Of a stretch of 64,000 nt of DNA, positions 18,362 through 27,124 are shown piece after piece (within the stretch, counting starts at the first letter, position 1; the number at the start of each line of letters is the position of its first letter). This stretch comes from Streptococcus sp. F0442 (GTDB lineage: Bacteria > Bacillota > Bacilli > Lactobacillales > Streptococcaceae), in assembly GCF_000314795.2 (NCBI RefSeq), contig NZ_KB373314.1, positions 678,418 through 742,417 on the forward strand, read 5' to 3'. The translations under genes and the position numbers were made by a program. The notes under the pieces are model-generated. The model saw only the letters and a program-made list of their open reading frames with translations. It was not told where the DNA came from and did no database searches.

Positions 18362-18760
18362 TTATCCAAATACCAAAGCCCAGAATTTGGGCACAAAAAT
18401 GATCAGTCCTGTCACCAAGGCAAAACCTGATACGACCAGGACCGCTCCAGCCGCCATGTCTTTGGCATTCTTTGCCAACATGGAGAAATGGTAGTTACTA
18501 GCTAAATCCACCACATTTTCAATGGCTGAATTCACAATTTCAAAAGCAATCACCAAGGTGATGCTCAGCAATAAAAAGAGCCATTCCGTCACAGAAATCC
18601 TAAACACCAAACCAGCAAGCATAGCTACAAGGGCTGATAAGGCGTGTTTGCGCATATTGCGCTCTTCTTTGATCGATGTGAAAATTCCTGTTATCGCAAA
18701 CTCCAGGCTTGAAGTGAAGTCCCGATTTTTCCATTTTCGCTTATTGTCTTGTGAGTCCAT
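18362..18760 (-). CDS. dgkA: Undecaprenol/diacylglycerol kinase
   Basis: A 132-residue integral membrane kinase with three transmembrane segments and the family motif [13 protein letters not shown] (variant of ExxNTAIE) plus [12 protein letters not shown]. In Gram-positive bacteria this family phosphorylates undecaprenol, feeding the lipid carrier pool. Its start overlaps the ybeY 3' end by 20 bases. Confidence 0.93.
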   Translation of the reverse strand: MDSQDNKRKWKNRDFTSSLEFAITGIFTSIKEERNMRKHALSALVAMLAGLVFRISVTEWLFLLLSITLVIAFEIVNSAIENVVDLASNYHFSMLAKNAKDMAAGAVLVVSGFALVTGLIIFVPKFWALVFG

Positions 18761-19238
18761 AGGCTGTCAAAATCTCTTCCTGTAAGCCAAACATTTCCTT
18801 TTCTTCTTCTGGCGTATAATGATCATAGCCATTGATGTGAAGAAAACCATGTACTGCTAAAAATCCCATTTCGCGCTCAAAGCTATGGCCATATTCTTCC
18901 GCTTGCTCCCGCGCCTTGTCAATTGAAATAAAGAGCTCACCAATATAGGTATCGAATTCTGCCATCATCTCTGCCAATTCTGGATTTTCTGCAAGATCTT
19001 CCTCGTCAAAAGAAATCTCCATCTCTGGCTTGTATTCTAAACTGATGACATCTGTCGGACGATCCGTATCACGGTATTCAAGATTTAGTTCATGACTGCG
19101 TTCATTGGTCACAAAAGTCACAGCCATTTCCTTGTCTTCTTTCCCAATTTTTTGAGCAGCAAATTCTAAAATTTCTTGCGTTTGTTTTAAGATTTCCTTA
19201 GAGACTTGACCCGTCTCATCTACCATTTCAATATACAT
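18741..19238 (-). CDS. ybeY: Endoribonuclease YbeY
   Basis: A 165-residue zinc endoribonuclease for rRNA maturation and 70S quality control. The metal motif [11 protein letters not shown] is near 130-140. The start at 19238 follows AGGTGATC, an extended match to the 16S 3' end; a GTG at 19247 would overlap that site. First gene of the leftward ybeY-dgkA-era block, with an extended -10 (TGCTATAAT, about 19264-19272) upstream. Confidence 0.95.
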   Translation of the reverse strand: MYIEMVDETGQVSKEILKQTQEILEFAAQKIGKEDKEMAVTFVTNERSHELNLEYRDTDRPTDVISLEYKPEMEISFDEEDLAENPELAEMMAEFDTYIGELFISIDKAREQAEEYGHSFEREMGFLAVHGFLHINGYDHYTPEEEKEMFGLQEEILTAYGLTRQ

Positions 19239-19393
19239 CTGGATCACCTCACTATTATCACTTCATTATAGCATAAAACCAACCCATATACTAGATACAG
19301 GCTGGTTTAAAATATTGATCCGTAGTTTTTCATATCAAAATATCAAGAAAGCTATAATAATTTTTATTTTTTTGATCAGTCAAGATACTAATA

Positions 19394-19529
19394 AAACTTT
19401 CCGCCGTGAGAAAAGTGCTTGAAACAATACTGTTTCAAGCACTCGGGAGTTTTGAGACTTTAGGCTCAAAACTAAGTCATGGAACTTCGAAGAAGGTCGC
19501 TGACGTCCGTAATCACATAAGGAAAGTTT
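19394..19529 (+). repeat. 136-bp structured intergenic element, copy 1
   Basis: Ends are AAACTTTCC and GGAAAGTTT. Internal stems are GTGCTTGAAACA/TGTTTCAAGCAC (perfect 12 bp), AGTTTTGAG/CTCAAAACT (perfect 9 bp) and GAACTTC/GAAGGTC (one mismatch). Conserved single-stranded blocks are TCGG, GTCATGG and GCTGACGTCCG. AAGAT and ATCTT just outside extend the pairing. It lies in the gene-free stretch 19248-19641 between ybeY and patB; the remaining 110 bases there are AT-rich without a gene. Two more copies occur in this window. Confidence 0.85.
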
Positions 19530-19641
19530 CTAAGAATCTTTTATCCCATATATTAATCAGCTTATATCTAAAATATAGTCTGTTTTATTACAAATATAAA
19601 TTAGCTAGGGATTTTCCTCGTATTAAACAGTCAAACTCATC

Positions 19642-21378
19642 TTACACCACTGTTTGCTGGATGGCATTCATCTGGGCATAGATCCCGCCTAGTGCAACCA
19701 GGTCCTCATGTCTACCACGCTCTACAATGTGTCCTTCAGATAAGACTAAGATCTGATCGGCATCTTGGATAGTGGACAAGCGATGGGCAATGATAAAGGT
19801 GGTCCGGCCATTTTGGAGGACCGCCATAGCTTGTTGGATAATTTCTTCTGTTTCTGTATCGATGTGAGAGGTGGCCTCATCCAAAATCAGAATTTGCGGA
19901 TTCATATAGAGCGTTCGCGCAAAGGAAATCAACTGGCGCTCGCCACTTGAAAAGGCAGACCCTTTTTCGACTACTGGATGGCCGATTCCCTTTTCAAGGC
20001 GCTCTACAAAGGGCCATGCTCCAACTTTCTTCAGCGCATCTTTGACTGCCTCCCGATCAAAGTGATCCTGACTCATGGCCACATTACTAGCAATGGTCCC
20101 TGAGAACAGATAAGGATCCTGTAAGACAATTCCCATGTGAGAGCGAAGACTCTCTCTAGAGAAATGGCGAATGTTCTGGCCGTCAATCCGAATTTCTCCC
20201 TCCTGCGGATCATAGAAACGATAAAGCAGGTTCATGATAGAGGATTTGCCCGAACCGGTATGACCAACCAAGGCGACGCTCTCACCTGGATGGGCTTGGA
20301 TGGAAATATCCTTTAAAACAGGCTTGCCAACCTCATAAGCGAAGCTGACTTGGTCAAACTCTACAGTTGCCTTTTCTATTTGAATCTCTTCTAGCGCATC
20401 TTCCTCCATCTCTTCATCTAGGAAATTCAAGACTCGCTCCCCTGTTTCCAGAGAGCGTCGGATATCCGGTAGACGACGGATCAAATTGGCCATGAGGTCA
20501 AAAAGTTGAATAATATAATTGAGATTGATAAACAAGAAACCAGCGGTAATCCCAGGATTCCCCCCAAGATAAGAAAGTCCTGCAATGGTTAAAATCCCTG
20601 CAATGACGATGTATTTCAAGAATTCTGTCAGGGTCCAAGAGGCGATAGAGTCTGCTAGCACTAGGCGATCATAGGCGACGGTCATCTTGTCTATCGTCTG
20701 ATCAAATTCATCAATCACCCGCTCTTCTTGTCCGTAGAGCTGGATCATACTAGCTCCATGGAGGAGCTCATTGACCTGCGTATTGGTTTCACTTCTTGAA
20801 TCAAAGAAGTCCTTCATAGGCTTGTCTGTTAGTCGTTTATATAAGATTTGAACACCATAAAAAATAGGGAAAATCAAACATAAGAGGAGACCCATCATCG
20901 GATTGATATAAAAGAGTACCCCCATGATAAAGAAGAAACGCACCAAATGAATCGCTATAGTGATACAGGAGTTATAAAATTGTGTCCGCAAAGTTTCTGT
21001 ATCATTGACGATCCGGGTCGCAATTTTCCCTGCCGGCTTATCATCAAAGTAAGAAATCGGCAATTGTTGCATCACCAGGAAGGCTTGATCGCGTAATTGC
21101 GCGGTTATCTTATTGCCACCATGGATTAAGACCCGATTCCCTATGTAGCTGATGATTTGTCCTAGTGCCAGAACCATCAAATAGAGCCCACCCATAGGAT
21201 AGAGTTTTCCTAATTCTCCTCCCTGACTTAAGTCTGTCAACGGACCATCAATCATCTTTTGAAGGACGAAAGGAGATAGATCAGATAAAAGAGTTGCTAG
21301 CAAGAGACAAACAAAACCAAGGACAAAAATGCTAGGAAAAAGCGACAGCTTCTGTAATAATCGTTTAAAAATGACCAT
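19642..21378 (-). CDS. patB: Heterodimeric ABC multidrug exporter subunit PatB
   Basis: A 578-residue half transporter: six-helix domain (about 20-310) and ATPase domain with Walker A GHTGSGKSS, signature FSSGERQLISFART and Walker B ILILDEATSHID with the catalytic Glu intact. The start at 21378 follows AGGAGGGAG and lies one base past the patA stop; the longer frame lies inside patA. With PatA it forms an efflux pump for fluoroquinolones and dyes in S. pneumoniae. The PatB name rests on pairing, size and the attenuated leader. Confidence 0.82.
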   Translation of the reverse strand: MVIFKRLLQKLSLFPSIFVLGFVCLLLATLLSDLSPFVLQKMIDGPLTDLSQGGELGKLYPMGGLYLMVLALGQIISYIGNRVLIHGGNKITAQLRDQAFLVMQQLPISYFDDKPAGKIATRIVNDTETLRTQFYNSCITIAIHLVRFFFIMGVLFYINPMMGLLLCLIFPIFYGVQILYKRLTDKPMKDFFDSRSETNTQVNELLHGASMIQLYGQEERVIDEFDQTIDKMTVAYDRLVLADSIASWTLTEFLKYIVIAGILTIAGLSYLGGNPGITAGFLFINLNYIIQLFDLMANLIRRLPDIRRSLETGERVLNFLDEEMEEDALEEIQIEKATVEFDQVSFAYEVGKPVLKDISIQAHPGESVALVGHTGSGKSSIMNLLYRFYDPQEGEIRIDGQNIRHFSRESLRSHMGIVLQDPYLFSGTIASNVAMSQDHFDREAVKDALKKVGAWPFVERLEKGIGHPVVEKGSAFSSGERQLISFARTLYMNPQILILDEATSHIDTETEEIIQQAMAVLQNGRTTFIIAHRLSTIQDADQILVLSEGHIVERGRHEDLVALGGIYAQMNAIQQTVV

Positions 21379-21379
21379 C

Positions 21380-23104
21380 TTACTCTCCCTCCTGTCTTTG
21401 TTGCCGTTGGTATTGTTCATAATACCAACCTTCTTGAGCCAGTAAATCACTAGCTGTCCCTTCTTCCACAATCCGTCCCTGATCCAGCACCAAAATCCAA
21501 TCTGCCTGATGGACAGCTGAGAGGCGGTGAGAGACTATCAAGGTGGTCTTCCCTTGTCGCTCATTTTGTATCGTTTCGATAATAGCCTGTTCTGTCTTAG
21601 CATCCACTGCCGATAAGGAATCGTCTAAAAGGAGCAACTGGGCGTCACGTAAAAAGGCGCGTGCTAAGGAAATCCGCTGCTTCTGTCCTCCTGATACGGA
21701 TACTCCCTTTTCTCCAATCAGAGTATCCAGACCATCCGACATCCGTTCCAAATCATCTGCGAAGGCTGCCTGAGCAATAGCTTCCATGATTTCCTCTTGA
21801 TTAGCTCCTTTCTTACCAAGGGAAATATTTTCTAAAATAGACTTCGAGAACAGAATATGTTCTTGAGAGACGTAGCCGATTTTTTCCTCAATGGAGCGTC
21901 TCACGTAGCGAGCAACAGGCTGTCCATTGATGGTAAATTTCCCTTGTCCGAGAGGGTATTGACGTAAGAATTGACGGACCAAACTTGTCTTTCCAGCTCC
22001 TGTTCGACCCACAATTCCAATGGTTTGCCCTTTATTGAACCGCAAATCAATCTGCGATAGACTTTCCTTTTCCGCCATTGGATAGGTAAAGGAATAGTTC
22101 TCAAAGACCACTTCATCAAGCTCCTCTAGCCATTTCTCACCATCCGGTTCCAAATCATCATCCTCTTCAACCAATTCTGACAACTTTTTGTATGAGGTCT
22201 TTCCTGTTTGATAGACAAGGATGAAATCCGCTAACATCCACATTGGCTCGATTAAAGCTACTAGATACAATTCTAGGCCCAAAAGTTGGCCCAAGCTAAT
22301 CTGTCCAGATTTCAAGAAGTGACCCCCACAGACCAAGAGAAGAACAGTAGAAACCCCAATAAAGAAGAGAGCAAAGGGACCCAGAGCATTCTGGATAGAA
22401 GCAATCTTATCCCCCGTTTTGGCTAAACTTTCAGTCCGTTTTTGAAATTGCTGTACTTGACGCTCCCTGCGACTATAGGCCCGCATGACCCGAATTCCTT
22501 CAATGGATTCCAAGACCTCATCATTTAGTTGCGCCACCGCATCTCGGTTTTTATCCACATATTCCTCTTCTTTTTTCCCTAAATGATAGGTCGATAAGAT
22601 TAAAAAAAACATAGGAATAAAAGAAATCAAGCTCAGCTGCCAGGAAATCAAAAACATGGTCGGAATGATAAAGAGAAACAAGCCACCTGCATAGACAACA
22701 ATCATCAGCCCGTAACCAACCATCTCCATCATCCCGTCCACATCCGTAGTAAATCGAGTCAAGAGATCCCCTGAGCGAAATTTTTCATAAAAGGGTCGCC
22801 TCATGGCTACAAGCTTCCGAAAAGCTTGCCCCTGTAATCTACCCTTGTACCGCACCGAAGCTTGAAATAGCTTCAAATGCCAGTAATAAGCTGCCGTATA
22901 ATTTAAGATGGTTGTCGCAAACAAAAGGCTAATATCCCTTACAAAACTTGACTGGGTCAAGGTCTGCTTGCTTAGCTGATCAACCAATCGTTGAATGACC
23001 TGTGTCGGTATTAAAATCGTATAATCATAAATCACTAGGACCACAGCGATGCTGAGATACAGCCACTTATGCTCCCAGATATACTCCCAAATAGCTCTGA
23101 TCAT
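21380..23104 (-). CDS. patA: Heterodimeric ABC multidrug exporter subunit PatA
   Basis: A 574-residue half transporter with six transmembrane helices (about 15-295) and a nucleotide-binding domain: Walker A GRTGAGKTS, signature VSGGQKQRISLARA, Walker B LLLLDDSLSAVD. Asp replaces the catalytic Glu after Walker B, the degenerate site expected in one half of a heterodimeric exporter. It is followed at once by patB. Upstream is a promoter, a 23-codon leader ORF and two tandem terminators, matching what is known of pneumococcal patA attenuation. Confidence 0.83.
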   Translation of the reverse strand: MIRAIWEYIWEHKWLYLSIAVVLVIYDYTILIPTQVIQRLVDQLSKQTLTQSSFVRDISLLFATTILNYTAAYYWHLKLFQASVRYKGRLQGQAFRKLVAMRRPFYEKFRSGDLLTRFTTDVDGMMEMVGYGLMIVVYAGGLFLFIIPTMFLISWQLSLISFIPMFFLILSTYHLGKKEEEYVDKNRDAVAQLNDEVLESIEGIRVMRAYSRRERQVQQFQKRTESLAKTGDKIASIQNALGPFALFFIGVSTVLLLVCGGHFLKSGQISLGQLLGLELYLVALIEPMWMLADFILVYQTGKTSYKKLSELVEEDDDLEPDGEKWLEELDEVVFENYSFTYPMAEKESLSQIDLRFNKGQTIGIVGRTGAGKTSLVRQFLRQYPLGQGKFTINGQPVARYVRRSIEEKIGYVSQEHILFSKSILENISLGKKGANQEEIMEAIAQAAFADDLERMSDGLDTLIGEKGVSVSGGQKQRISLARAFLRDAQLLLLDDSLSAVDAKTEQAIIETIQNERQGKTTLIVSHRLSAVHQADWILVLDQGRIVEEGTASDLLAQEGWYYEQYQRQQRQEGE

Positions 23105-23130
23105 ATATTCTCCTTTTCAAAATAGCACAG

Positions 23131-23176
23131 AAAAAACCCAAGTAGGAGCTGAGTACGTGCTCAGTCCACACTTGGG
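23131..23176 (-). terminator. Second leader terminator before patA
   Basis: On the minus strand CCCAAG...CTTGGG with an inner CTGAG/CTCAG stem, ending in TTTTTTCT. It lies 27 bases upstream of the patA start and its arms resemble those of the first leader terminator. Confidence 0.75.
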
Positions 23177-23224
23177 CCTTCTGATGCCTATCACCAATTC
23201 AGTTAAGGCAGGCAAAAATGCATA

Positions 23225-23260
23225 CAAAAAACCCAAGACAGACTCCTCCATCTTGGGTTT
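23225..23260 (-). terminator. First leader terminator (attenuator) of patAB
   Basis: On the minus strand AACCCAAGA pairs with TCTTGGGTT, followed by TTTT. Its 5' side contains GATGGAGGAGT (23242-23252), which can instead pair with ACTTCTCCAATC (23290-23301) inside the leader ORF. The two structures exclude each other. Confidence 0.75.
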
Positions 23261-23270
23261 CATTCATTGT

Positions 23271-23342
23271 TTACATGGAACTCAACTGAGATTGGAGAAG
23301 TGGTGTATTTAATTGTGTCATCAAAACATCTACTTTGTTCAT
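23271..23342 (-). CDS. Leader peptide of patAB attenuator
   Basis: A 23-codon ORF, MNKVDVLMTQLNTPLLQSQL then SSM, with AAGGAG eight bases before its ATG. It begins about 30 bases after the patA promoter and ends just before the first terminator. Ribosome position on this ORF would decide between the terminator and an antiterminator that uses its codons 14-18. It is too short for routine annotation. A role in sensing ribosome inhibition is inferred from attenuation known for S. pneumoniae patAB. Confidence 0.7.
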   Translation of the reverse strand: MNKVDVLMTQLNTPLLQSQLSSM

Positions 23343-23373
23343 GATGGTTTTCTCCTTTCTCTTTGTTGTTCTA

Positions 23374-23402
23374 ACTTTACCACGGATTTCAGTGCTTGTC
23401 AA
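23374..23402 (-). promoter_or_regulatory. patAB promoter
   Basis: Minus strand TTGACA (23397-23402) and TAAAGT (23374-23379) with a 17-base spacer, about 30 bases upstream of the leader ORF. Confidence 0.7.
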
Positions 23403-23497
23403 CGTTTTTTGGAAAATTGTTGAAAAAAGCAAGACTGTTAAAGATGAACTCGCAAAAAAAGAAGCCTAGATTCTCTCTAAGCTTCTCTCTTCTGCTA

Positions 23498-23570
23498 TGC
23501 TAGTTGCCGGGATTGAACCGGCGACCTCATCCTTACCATGGATGCGCTCTACCGACTGAGCTAAACCAGC
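23498..23570 (-). tRNA. tRNA-Thr (anticodon GGT)
   Basis: On the minus strand a full cloverleaf: acceptor GCTGGTT/AACTAGC, D arm TTAGCTCAGTCGGTAGAGC, anticodon arm GCATCC-ATGGTAA-GGATG with GGT at 34-36, and T arm CCGGTTCGAATCCCGG. The discriminator is A and CCA is not encoded. 73 bases. Confidence 0.95.
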
Positions 23571-23620
23571 AGTACCTATCTACTATATCATGGAGAGTGG
23601 TCTTTTGTCAATATCCTGAC

Positions 23621-24190
23621 TCATTTTTCTGCCAAATATTCTTCCTTTGTAAGAACATAATGGACTCTCGTCACCATTCGCCCTTCTTCATGCAGGTCTA
23701 GCATCGCGTAGGGCTCCTCGTGAGAATATTTCATCCCTGATTTGGCCATCACCCGTCCAGAAGCTGGGTTGTCCTTATCATGGACGGCAATGAGCTTGTT
23801 CATCCCTAACTGTTCAAAAGCCAAGGCAATGACTATCTTGGTAGCCTCTGTCGCAAGACCCTGGTTCCAATAGTCTTTATTCAGAACATAGCCGATACTC
23901 CCCTTTTTCAGACAAAGATCCAAATCCAGTAAATCAATCGTCCCAATAAATTTTCCATTCTCTTTGAGTTCAATCCCCCATCTTCCAAGTGGGCTCGCTA
24001 GGTAAAAGAGGGCAATATTATTACGCGTCTCTTCTAGACTTTGATTGGTTGGAAAAGTGTAGCGTGTAACAGCTTCATCAGAAGCGTACTCAAACATAGC
24101 CGGTGCATCCTCAAGAGTGACCGGACGCAAGTGCAAACGCTCTGTCTCCACTTTACGATAAGCTGCTAACTTTACATATAAATTTTCCAT
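23621..24190 (-). CDS. GNAT acetyltransferase (RimJ/RimL-like)
   Basis: A 189-residue GNAT protein: the N-terminal ETERLHLRPVTLEDAPAMFEY matches the RimJ/RimL/SpeG-like subgroup, and IGYVLNKDYWNQGLATEAT is the acetyl-CoA binding motif A region, followed by DKDNPASGRVMAKSGM. It probably acetylates a protein N-terminus or a small amine; the substrate is unknown. It is alone between the tRNA and ald. Confidence 0.88.
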   Translation of the reverse strand: MENLYVKLAAYRKVETERLHLRPVTLEDAPAMFEYASDEAVTRYTFPTNQSLEETRNNIALFYLASPLGRWGIELKENGKFIGTIDLLDLDLCLKKGSIGYVLNKDYWNQGLATEATKIVIALAFEQLGMNKLIAVHDKDNPASGRVMAKSGMKYSHEEPYAMLDLHEEGRMVTRVHYVLTKEEYLAEK

Positions 24191-24323
24191 TTGACACTCC
24201 TTCTTTAGGGATTAGTTTAGCAAATAACCTAAAGGAAGGCAAGCTCAAATTTTTCTTGCTTTTTAGCTCGCTTTTCTATAAAATAAAAACAACCAATAAA
24301 AACAATCGGCTGAGGAGTGAAAA

Positions 24324-24367
24324 AGGTCATTGAGTTAGGAGAGCAATCTCACACCAATGATCTTTTT
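24324..24367 (+). terminator. Terminator-like hairpin in the ald leader
   Basis: AGGTCATTG (24324-24332) pairs with CAATGATCT (24355-24363), one G-U pair, followed by TTTT. It lies between the likely ald promoter (TATAAAAT near 24278) and the ald start at 24396, where a terminator can only act as an attenuator. Confidence 0.55.
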
Positions 24368-24395
24368 ACACCTGAATCCGAGTAAGGAGAAAACG

Positions 24396-25508
24396 ATGCT
24401 AATTGGAATTCCAAAAGAAATTAAAAACAACGAAAATCGTGTTGGTTTGACACCTGCAGGGGTACACAGCTTGGTAGGCAAAGGTCACCAAGTTTTGGTG
24501 GAAACCAATGCCGGACTCGGTTCTGGCTTTGCAGATGAAGATTACGTTAAACAAGGGGCAACTATCGTTGCGACTGCTGCAGAAGCTTGGGCAGCTGAAT
24601 TAGTGGTTAAAGTGAAAGAACCTCTTGCCGAAGAATATGGCTTCCTTCGTGAAGACCTCTTGCTCTTCACTTACTTGCACATGGCTGCAGCTCCTGAATT
24701 AGCAGATGCTATGGTCGCCGCTAAGACAACTGGGGTAGCCTATGAAACTGTACGAGACCAAGATGGACAATTGCCACTCTTGGTACCAATGAGTGAGGTT
24801 GCTGGACGCATGGCGGTGCAAATCGGGGCTCACTTCTTGACCAAACAAGAAGGAGGATCAGGCGTCCTCCTAGGTGGTGTACCTGGTGTTCCAAAAGGAA
24901 AAGTCACCATCATCGGTGGTGGGGTCGTTGGAACCCATGCGGCCCGTATCGCTCTTGGACTCGGTGCACAGGTTACCATTCTGGATATTAGTGCCAAACG
25001 TTTGTCTGTTCTGGAAGATGTCTTCGGTCATCAAATCCAAACCCTCATGTCTAATCCATTTAATATTGAAGCCAGTGTCCGTGATGCCGATGTTGTCATT
25101 GGGGCTGTCTTGATTCCTGGTGCAAAAGCTCCAAAATTAGTGACGGACGATATGGTTAAACAAATGCGTCCAGGTTCCGTCATCGTCGACGTAGCCGTGG
25201 ACCAAGGTGGAGTTATCGAAACAGCAGACCGTGTGACAACACATACAGAGCCTGTTTACGAAAAACATGGCGTGCTCCACTATGCTGTTGCCAATATTCC
25301 AGGGGCTGTCGCACGCACTTCTACCATCGCTCTTACCAATGTGACCCTTCCTTACGTCGAAGCTTTGGCTGACAAAGGCTTCCATAAGGCTATCGCCCTT
25401 GATGAAGGCTTGCGAGAAGGAGTTACTACTTACCAAGGCCATATCACAAGCCAACCGGTCGCAGAAGGCCTAGAACGTAACTTCACACCAATTGATGAAT
25501 TGGTTTAA
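24396..25508 (+). CDS. ald: Alanine dehydrogenase
   Basis: A 370-residue NAD-dependent enzyme interconverting alanine and pyruvate plus ammonia. The N-terminus [20 protein letters not shown] is the AlaDH signature, KVKEP holds the substrate Lys, HMAAAP the catalytic His, and [19 protein letters not shown] the NAD fold. [10 protein letters not shown] carries the conserved Asp. The start at 24396 has AAGGAG upstream; an in-frame ATG at 24357 overlaps the leader hairpin. The gene is intact. Confidence 0.95.
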   Translation: MLIGIPKEIKNNENRVGLTPAGVHSLVGKGHQVLVETNAGLGSGFADEDYVKQGATIVATAAEAWAAELVVKVKEPLAEEYGFLREDLLLFTYLHMAAAPELADAMVAAKTTGVAYETVRDQDGQLPLLVPMSEVAGRMAVQIGAHFLTKQEGGSGVLLGGVPGVPKGKVTIIGGGVVGTHAARIALGLGAQVTILDISAKRLSVLEDVFGHQIQTLMSNPFNIEASVRDADVVIGAVLIPGAKAPKLVTDDMVKQMRPGSVIVDVAVDQGGVIETADRVTTHTEPVYEKHGVLHYAVANIPGAVARTSTIALTNVTLPYVEALADKGFHKAIALDEGLREGVTTYQGHITSQPVAEGLERNFTPIDELV

Positions 25509-25537
25509 ACAATCATATATTTAAAGAATTATCATCG

Positions 25538-25561
25538 AAAAAAATAAGCAACTTATTTTTT
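25538..25561 (+). terminator. ald terminator
   Basis: AAAAATAAG pairs with CTTATTTTT around CAA, ending in a T-run. Confidence 0.7.
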
Positions 25562-25627
25562 CATCTGAACTAATTAAAAAAGTTTTGGAAAAAACAAGTT
25601 GTTTTGAGTTTTTTAGATCATTTTCAG

Positions 25628-25763
25628 AGACTTTCCGCCGTGAGAAAAGTGCCTGAAACAATTTAGTTTCAAGCACTCGGAATAATTGAGACCTTAGGCT
25701 CAATTATTAGTCATGGAACTTCAAAGAAGTTCGTTGACGTCCGTTCTCACCTAAGGAAAGTCT
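25628..25763 (+). repeat. 136-bp structured intergenic element, copy 2
   Basis: Ends are AGACTTTCC and GGAAAGTCT, a paired change relative to copies 1 and 3. Stems are GTGCCTGAAAC/GTTTCAAGCAC (one C-A mismatch), AATAATTGAG/CTCAATTATT (perfect) and GAACTTC/GAAGTTC (perfect). Outside the ends ATCATTTTC and GAAAATGAT extend the closing stem. It lies between the convergent ald and phoH genes. Confidence 0.88.
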
Positions 25764-25789
25764 AGAAAATGATTTTATCGTCAATTTAA

Positions 25790-25813
25790 GGCAAAGATCC
25801 TCTGATCTTTGCC
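25790..25813. terminator. phoH/ald terminator
   Basis: GGCAAAGATC pairs with GATCTTTGCC around CTCT. The plus-strand side continues TCTTCTTTT, so it is stronger rightward, but it stands eight bases past the phoH stop. Confidence 0.75.
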
Positions 25814-25820
25814 TCTTCTT

Positions 25821-26819
25821 TTATTCTGCTTCTTCTTCCACATCCAGTTTTTCTTTGAGGACTGGATTTGGGATGGGCTCGTAGGCCCGGATAATCTCTG
25901 CTACTACCGGATGGCGAACGACATCCTTGGCAGAGAAATGTACAAAGTCAATTTGAGAAATGTTCTTCAACTTCTCCTGAGCATCAATCAAACCGGATTT
26001 GACATTTCGTGGAAGGTCAATCTGGCTGGTGTCTCCATTGACAATCATCTTGGAGTTAAAACCAAGACGGGTCAAGAACATCTTCATCTGCATGATGGTG
26101 GTATTTTGCGCTTCATCGAGAATGACAAAGGCATCGTCCAAGGTCCGCCCCCGCATATAGGCCAAAGGTGCTATCTCGATAATCTCACGCTCCATCATCC
26201 GAGTTGTTTGGTCCTTGCCCAGGATTTGGTAAAGAGCATCATAGACCGGACGGAGATAAGGGTCTACTTTTTCTTTGAGATCTCCTGGAAGGAAACCAAG
26301 GCTTTCTCCGGCTTCTACAGCTGGACGAGTCAAAATAATGCGCTTGACTTGACCACGCTTGAGAGCTGTGACGGCCAAGGTCACCGCTAGGAAGGTTTTC
26401 CCTGTCCCCGCTGGTCCGATTCCAAAGGTGACATCATGATTTTTGACACTATCGACATAAATCTTTTGACCCAGCGTTTTAACCCGAATAGGCTTGCCAT
26501 AACTATCCTTGATAATCTCTTCTTCATACAGAGCGATAAACTTATCTAATTCATCATTGCGAACCATTTGAATGGCGGTCACCACATCCGGCGTCCCGAT
26601 AGTCATGCCACGATTCACTAGGACCAAGAGAGCCTGGATGACCTGACGAACCTGCTCGCAGCTTTCTTCTTCTCCAATGATTTGGACGATTTCTGTCCGG
26701 GCGTGAATAGTCACCCCAAATTCTTGCTCCATCAAACGGAGATGGCGTTCGTTAGATCCAAACAAATGAAAAAGATCGTCTGGATGCGTTAATGTAATTT
26801 CAACTGAATGTTCTTGCAA
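25821..26819 (-). CDS. PhoH-family ATPase
   Basis: A 332-residue PhoH protein with an N-terminal KH-like region and a P-loop helicase-type ATPase domain: Walker A GIGPAGTGKTFLA, Walker B FVILDEAQN. PhoH-like proteins act in RNA metabolism; the exact function is open. The start is a TTG at 26819 behind GAGAGG at eight bases; no better ATG precedes the conserved domain. A TATAAT box lies at 26852-26857. Confidence 0.9.
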   Translation of the reverse strand: MQEHSVEITLTHPDDLFHLFGSNERHLRLMEQEFGVTIHARTEIVQIIGEEESCEQVRQVIQALLVLVNRGMTIGTPDVVTAIQMVRNDELDKFIALYEEEIIKDSYGKPIRVKTLGQKIYVDSVKNHDVTFGIGPAGTGKTFLAVTLAVTALKRGQVKRIILTRPAVEAGESLGFLPGDLKEKVDPYLRPVYDALYQILGKDQTTRMMEREIIEIAPLAYMRGRTLDDAFVILDEAQNTTIMQMKMFLTRLGFNSKMIVNGDTSQIDLPRNVKSGLIDAQEKLKNISQIDFVHFSAKDVVRHPVVAEIIRAYEPIPNPVLKEKLDVEEEAE

Positions 26820-26863
26820 ATAAAGAACCTCTCTACCTGTGTTTTTCTATTATTATAACAAAG

Positions 26864-26890
26864 AGGCCGAGAAAAAACCATTCTCGACCT
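26864..26890 (-). terminator. Terminator after yozE
   Basis: On the minus strand AGGTCGAG pairs with CTCGGCCT around an AATGGTTTTTT loop; the following T-tract is weak (CTTTGTT). It separates yozE from phoH. Confidence 0.55.
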
Positions 26891-26898
26891 GTCCTTTT

Positions 26899-27114
26899 CT
26901 AGTGGGCTTGGTATTCTTCCCAAATGGCATCAAAATCGCTAAGATTAAAGGAAAAGCTAGCATGCTCTTCTAGATAGCGACTGACTTCATCAAAGTCATC
27001 TGTATGCTTAGGAAAAGCAGACTCGTGAAAAGCTAGGTCCGCCAGAAGGGCCTTAGGAGCATTGCTTTTAGGATTGCGCTCTGTCATCAGCCAAGTATAA
27101 AACGATTTTCGCAT
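26899..27114 (-). CDS. YozE-family protein
   Basis: A 71-residue protein of the YozE/DUF1250 family ([20 protein letters not shown], then [16 protein letters not shown]). Family members are small helical proteins of unknown role. It starts 10 bases after the cvfB stop and is probably in its operon. Confidence 0.85.
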   Translation of the reverse strand: MRKSFYTWLMTERNPKSNAPKALLADLAFHESAFPKHTDDFDEVSRYLEEHASFSFNLSDFDAIWEEYQAH

Positions 27115-27124
27115 AAGCCCCCTT

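Noticed and set aside
24319..24387. 22-codon GTG ORF in the ald leader ending just before the ald ribosome binding site
   Set aside because: The GAGGAG upstream directly abuts or overlaps the GTG, leaving no spacing for initiation. Mentioned only because it crosses the leader hairpin.
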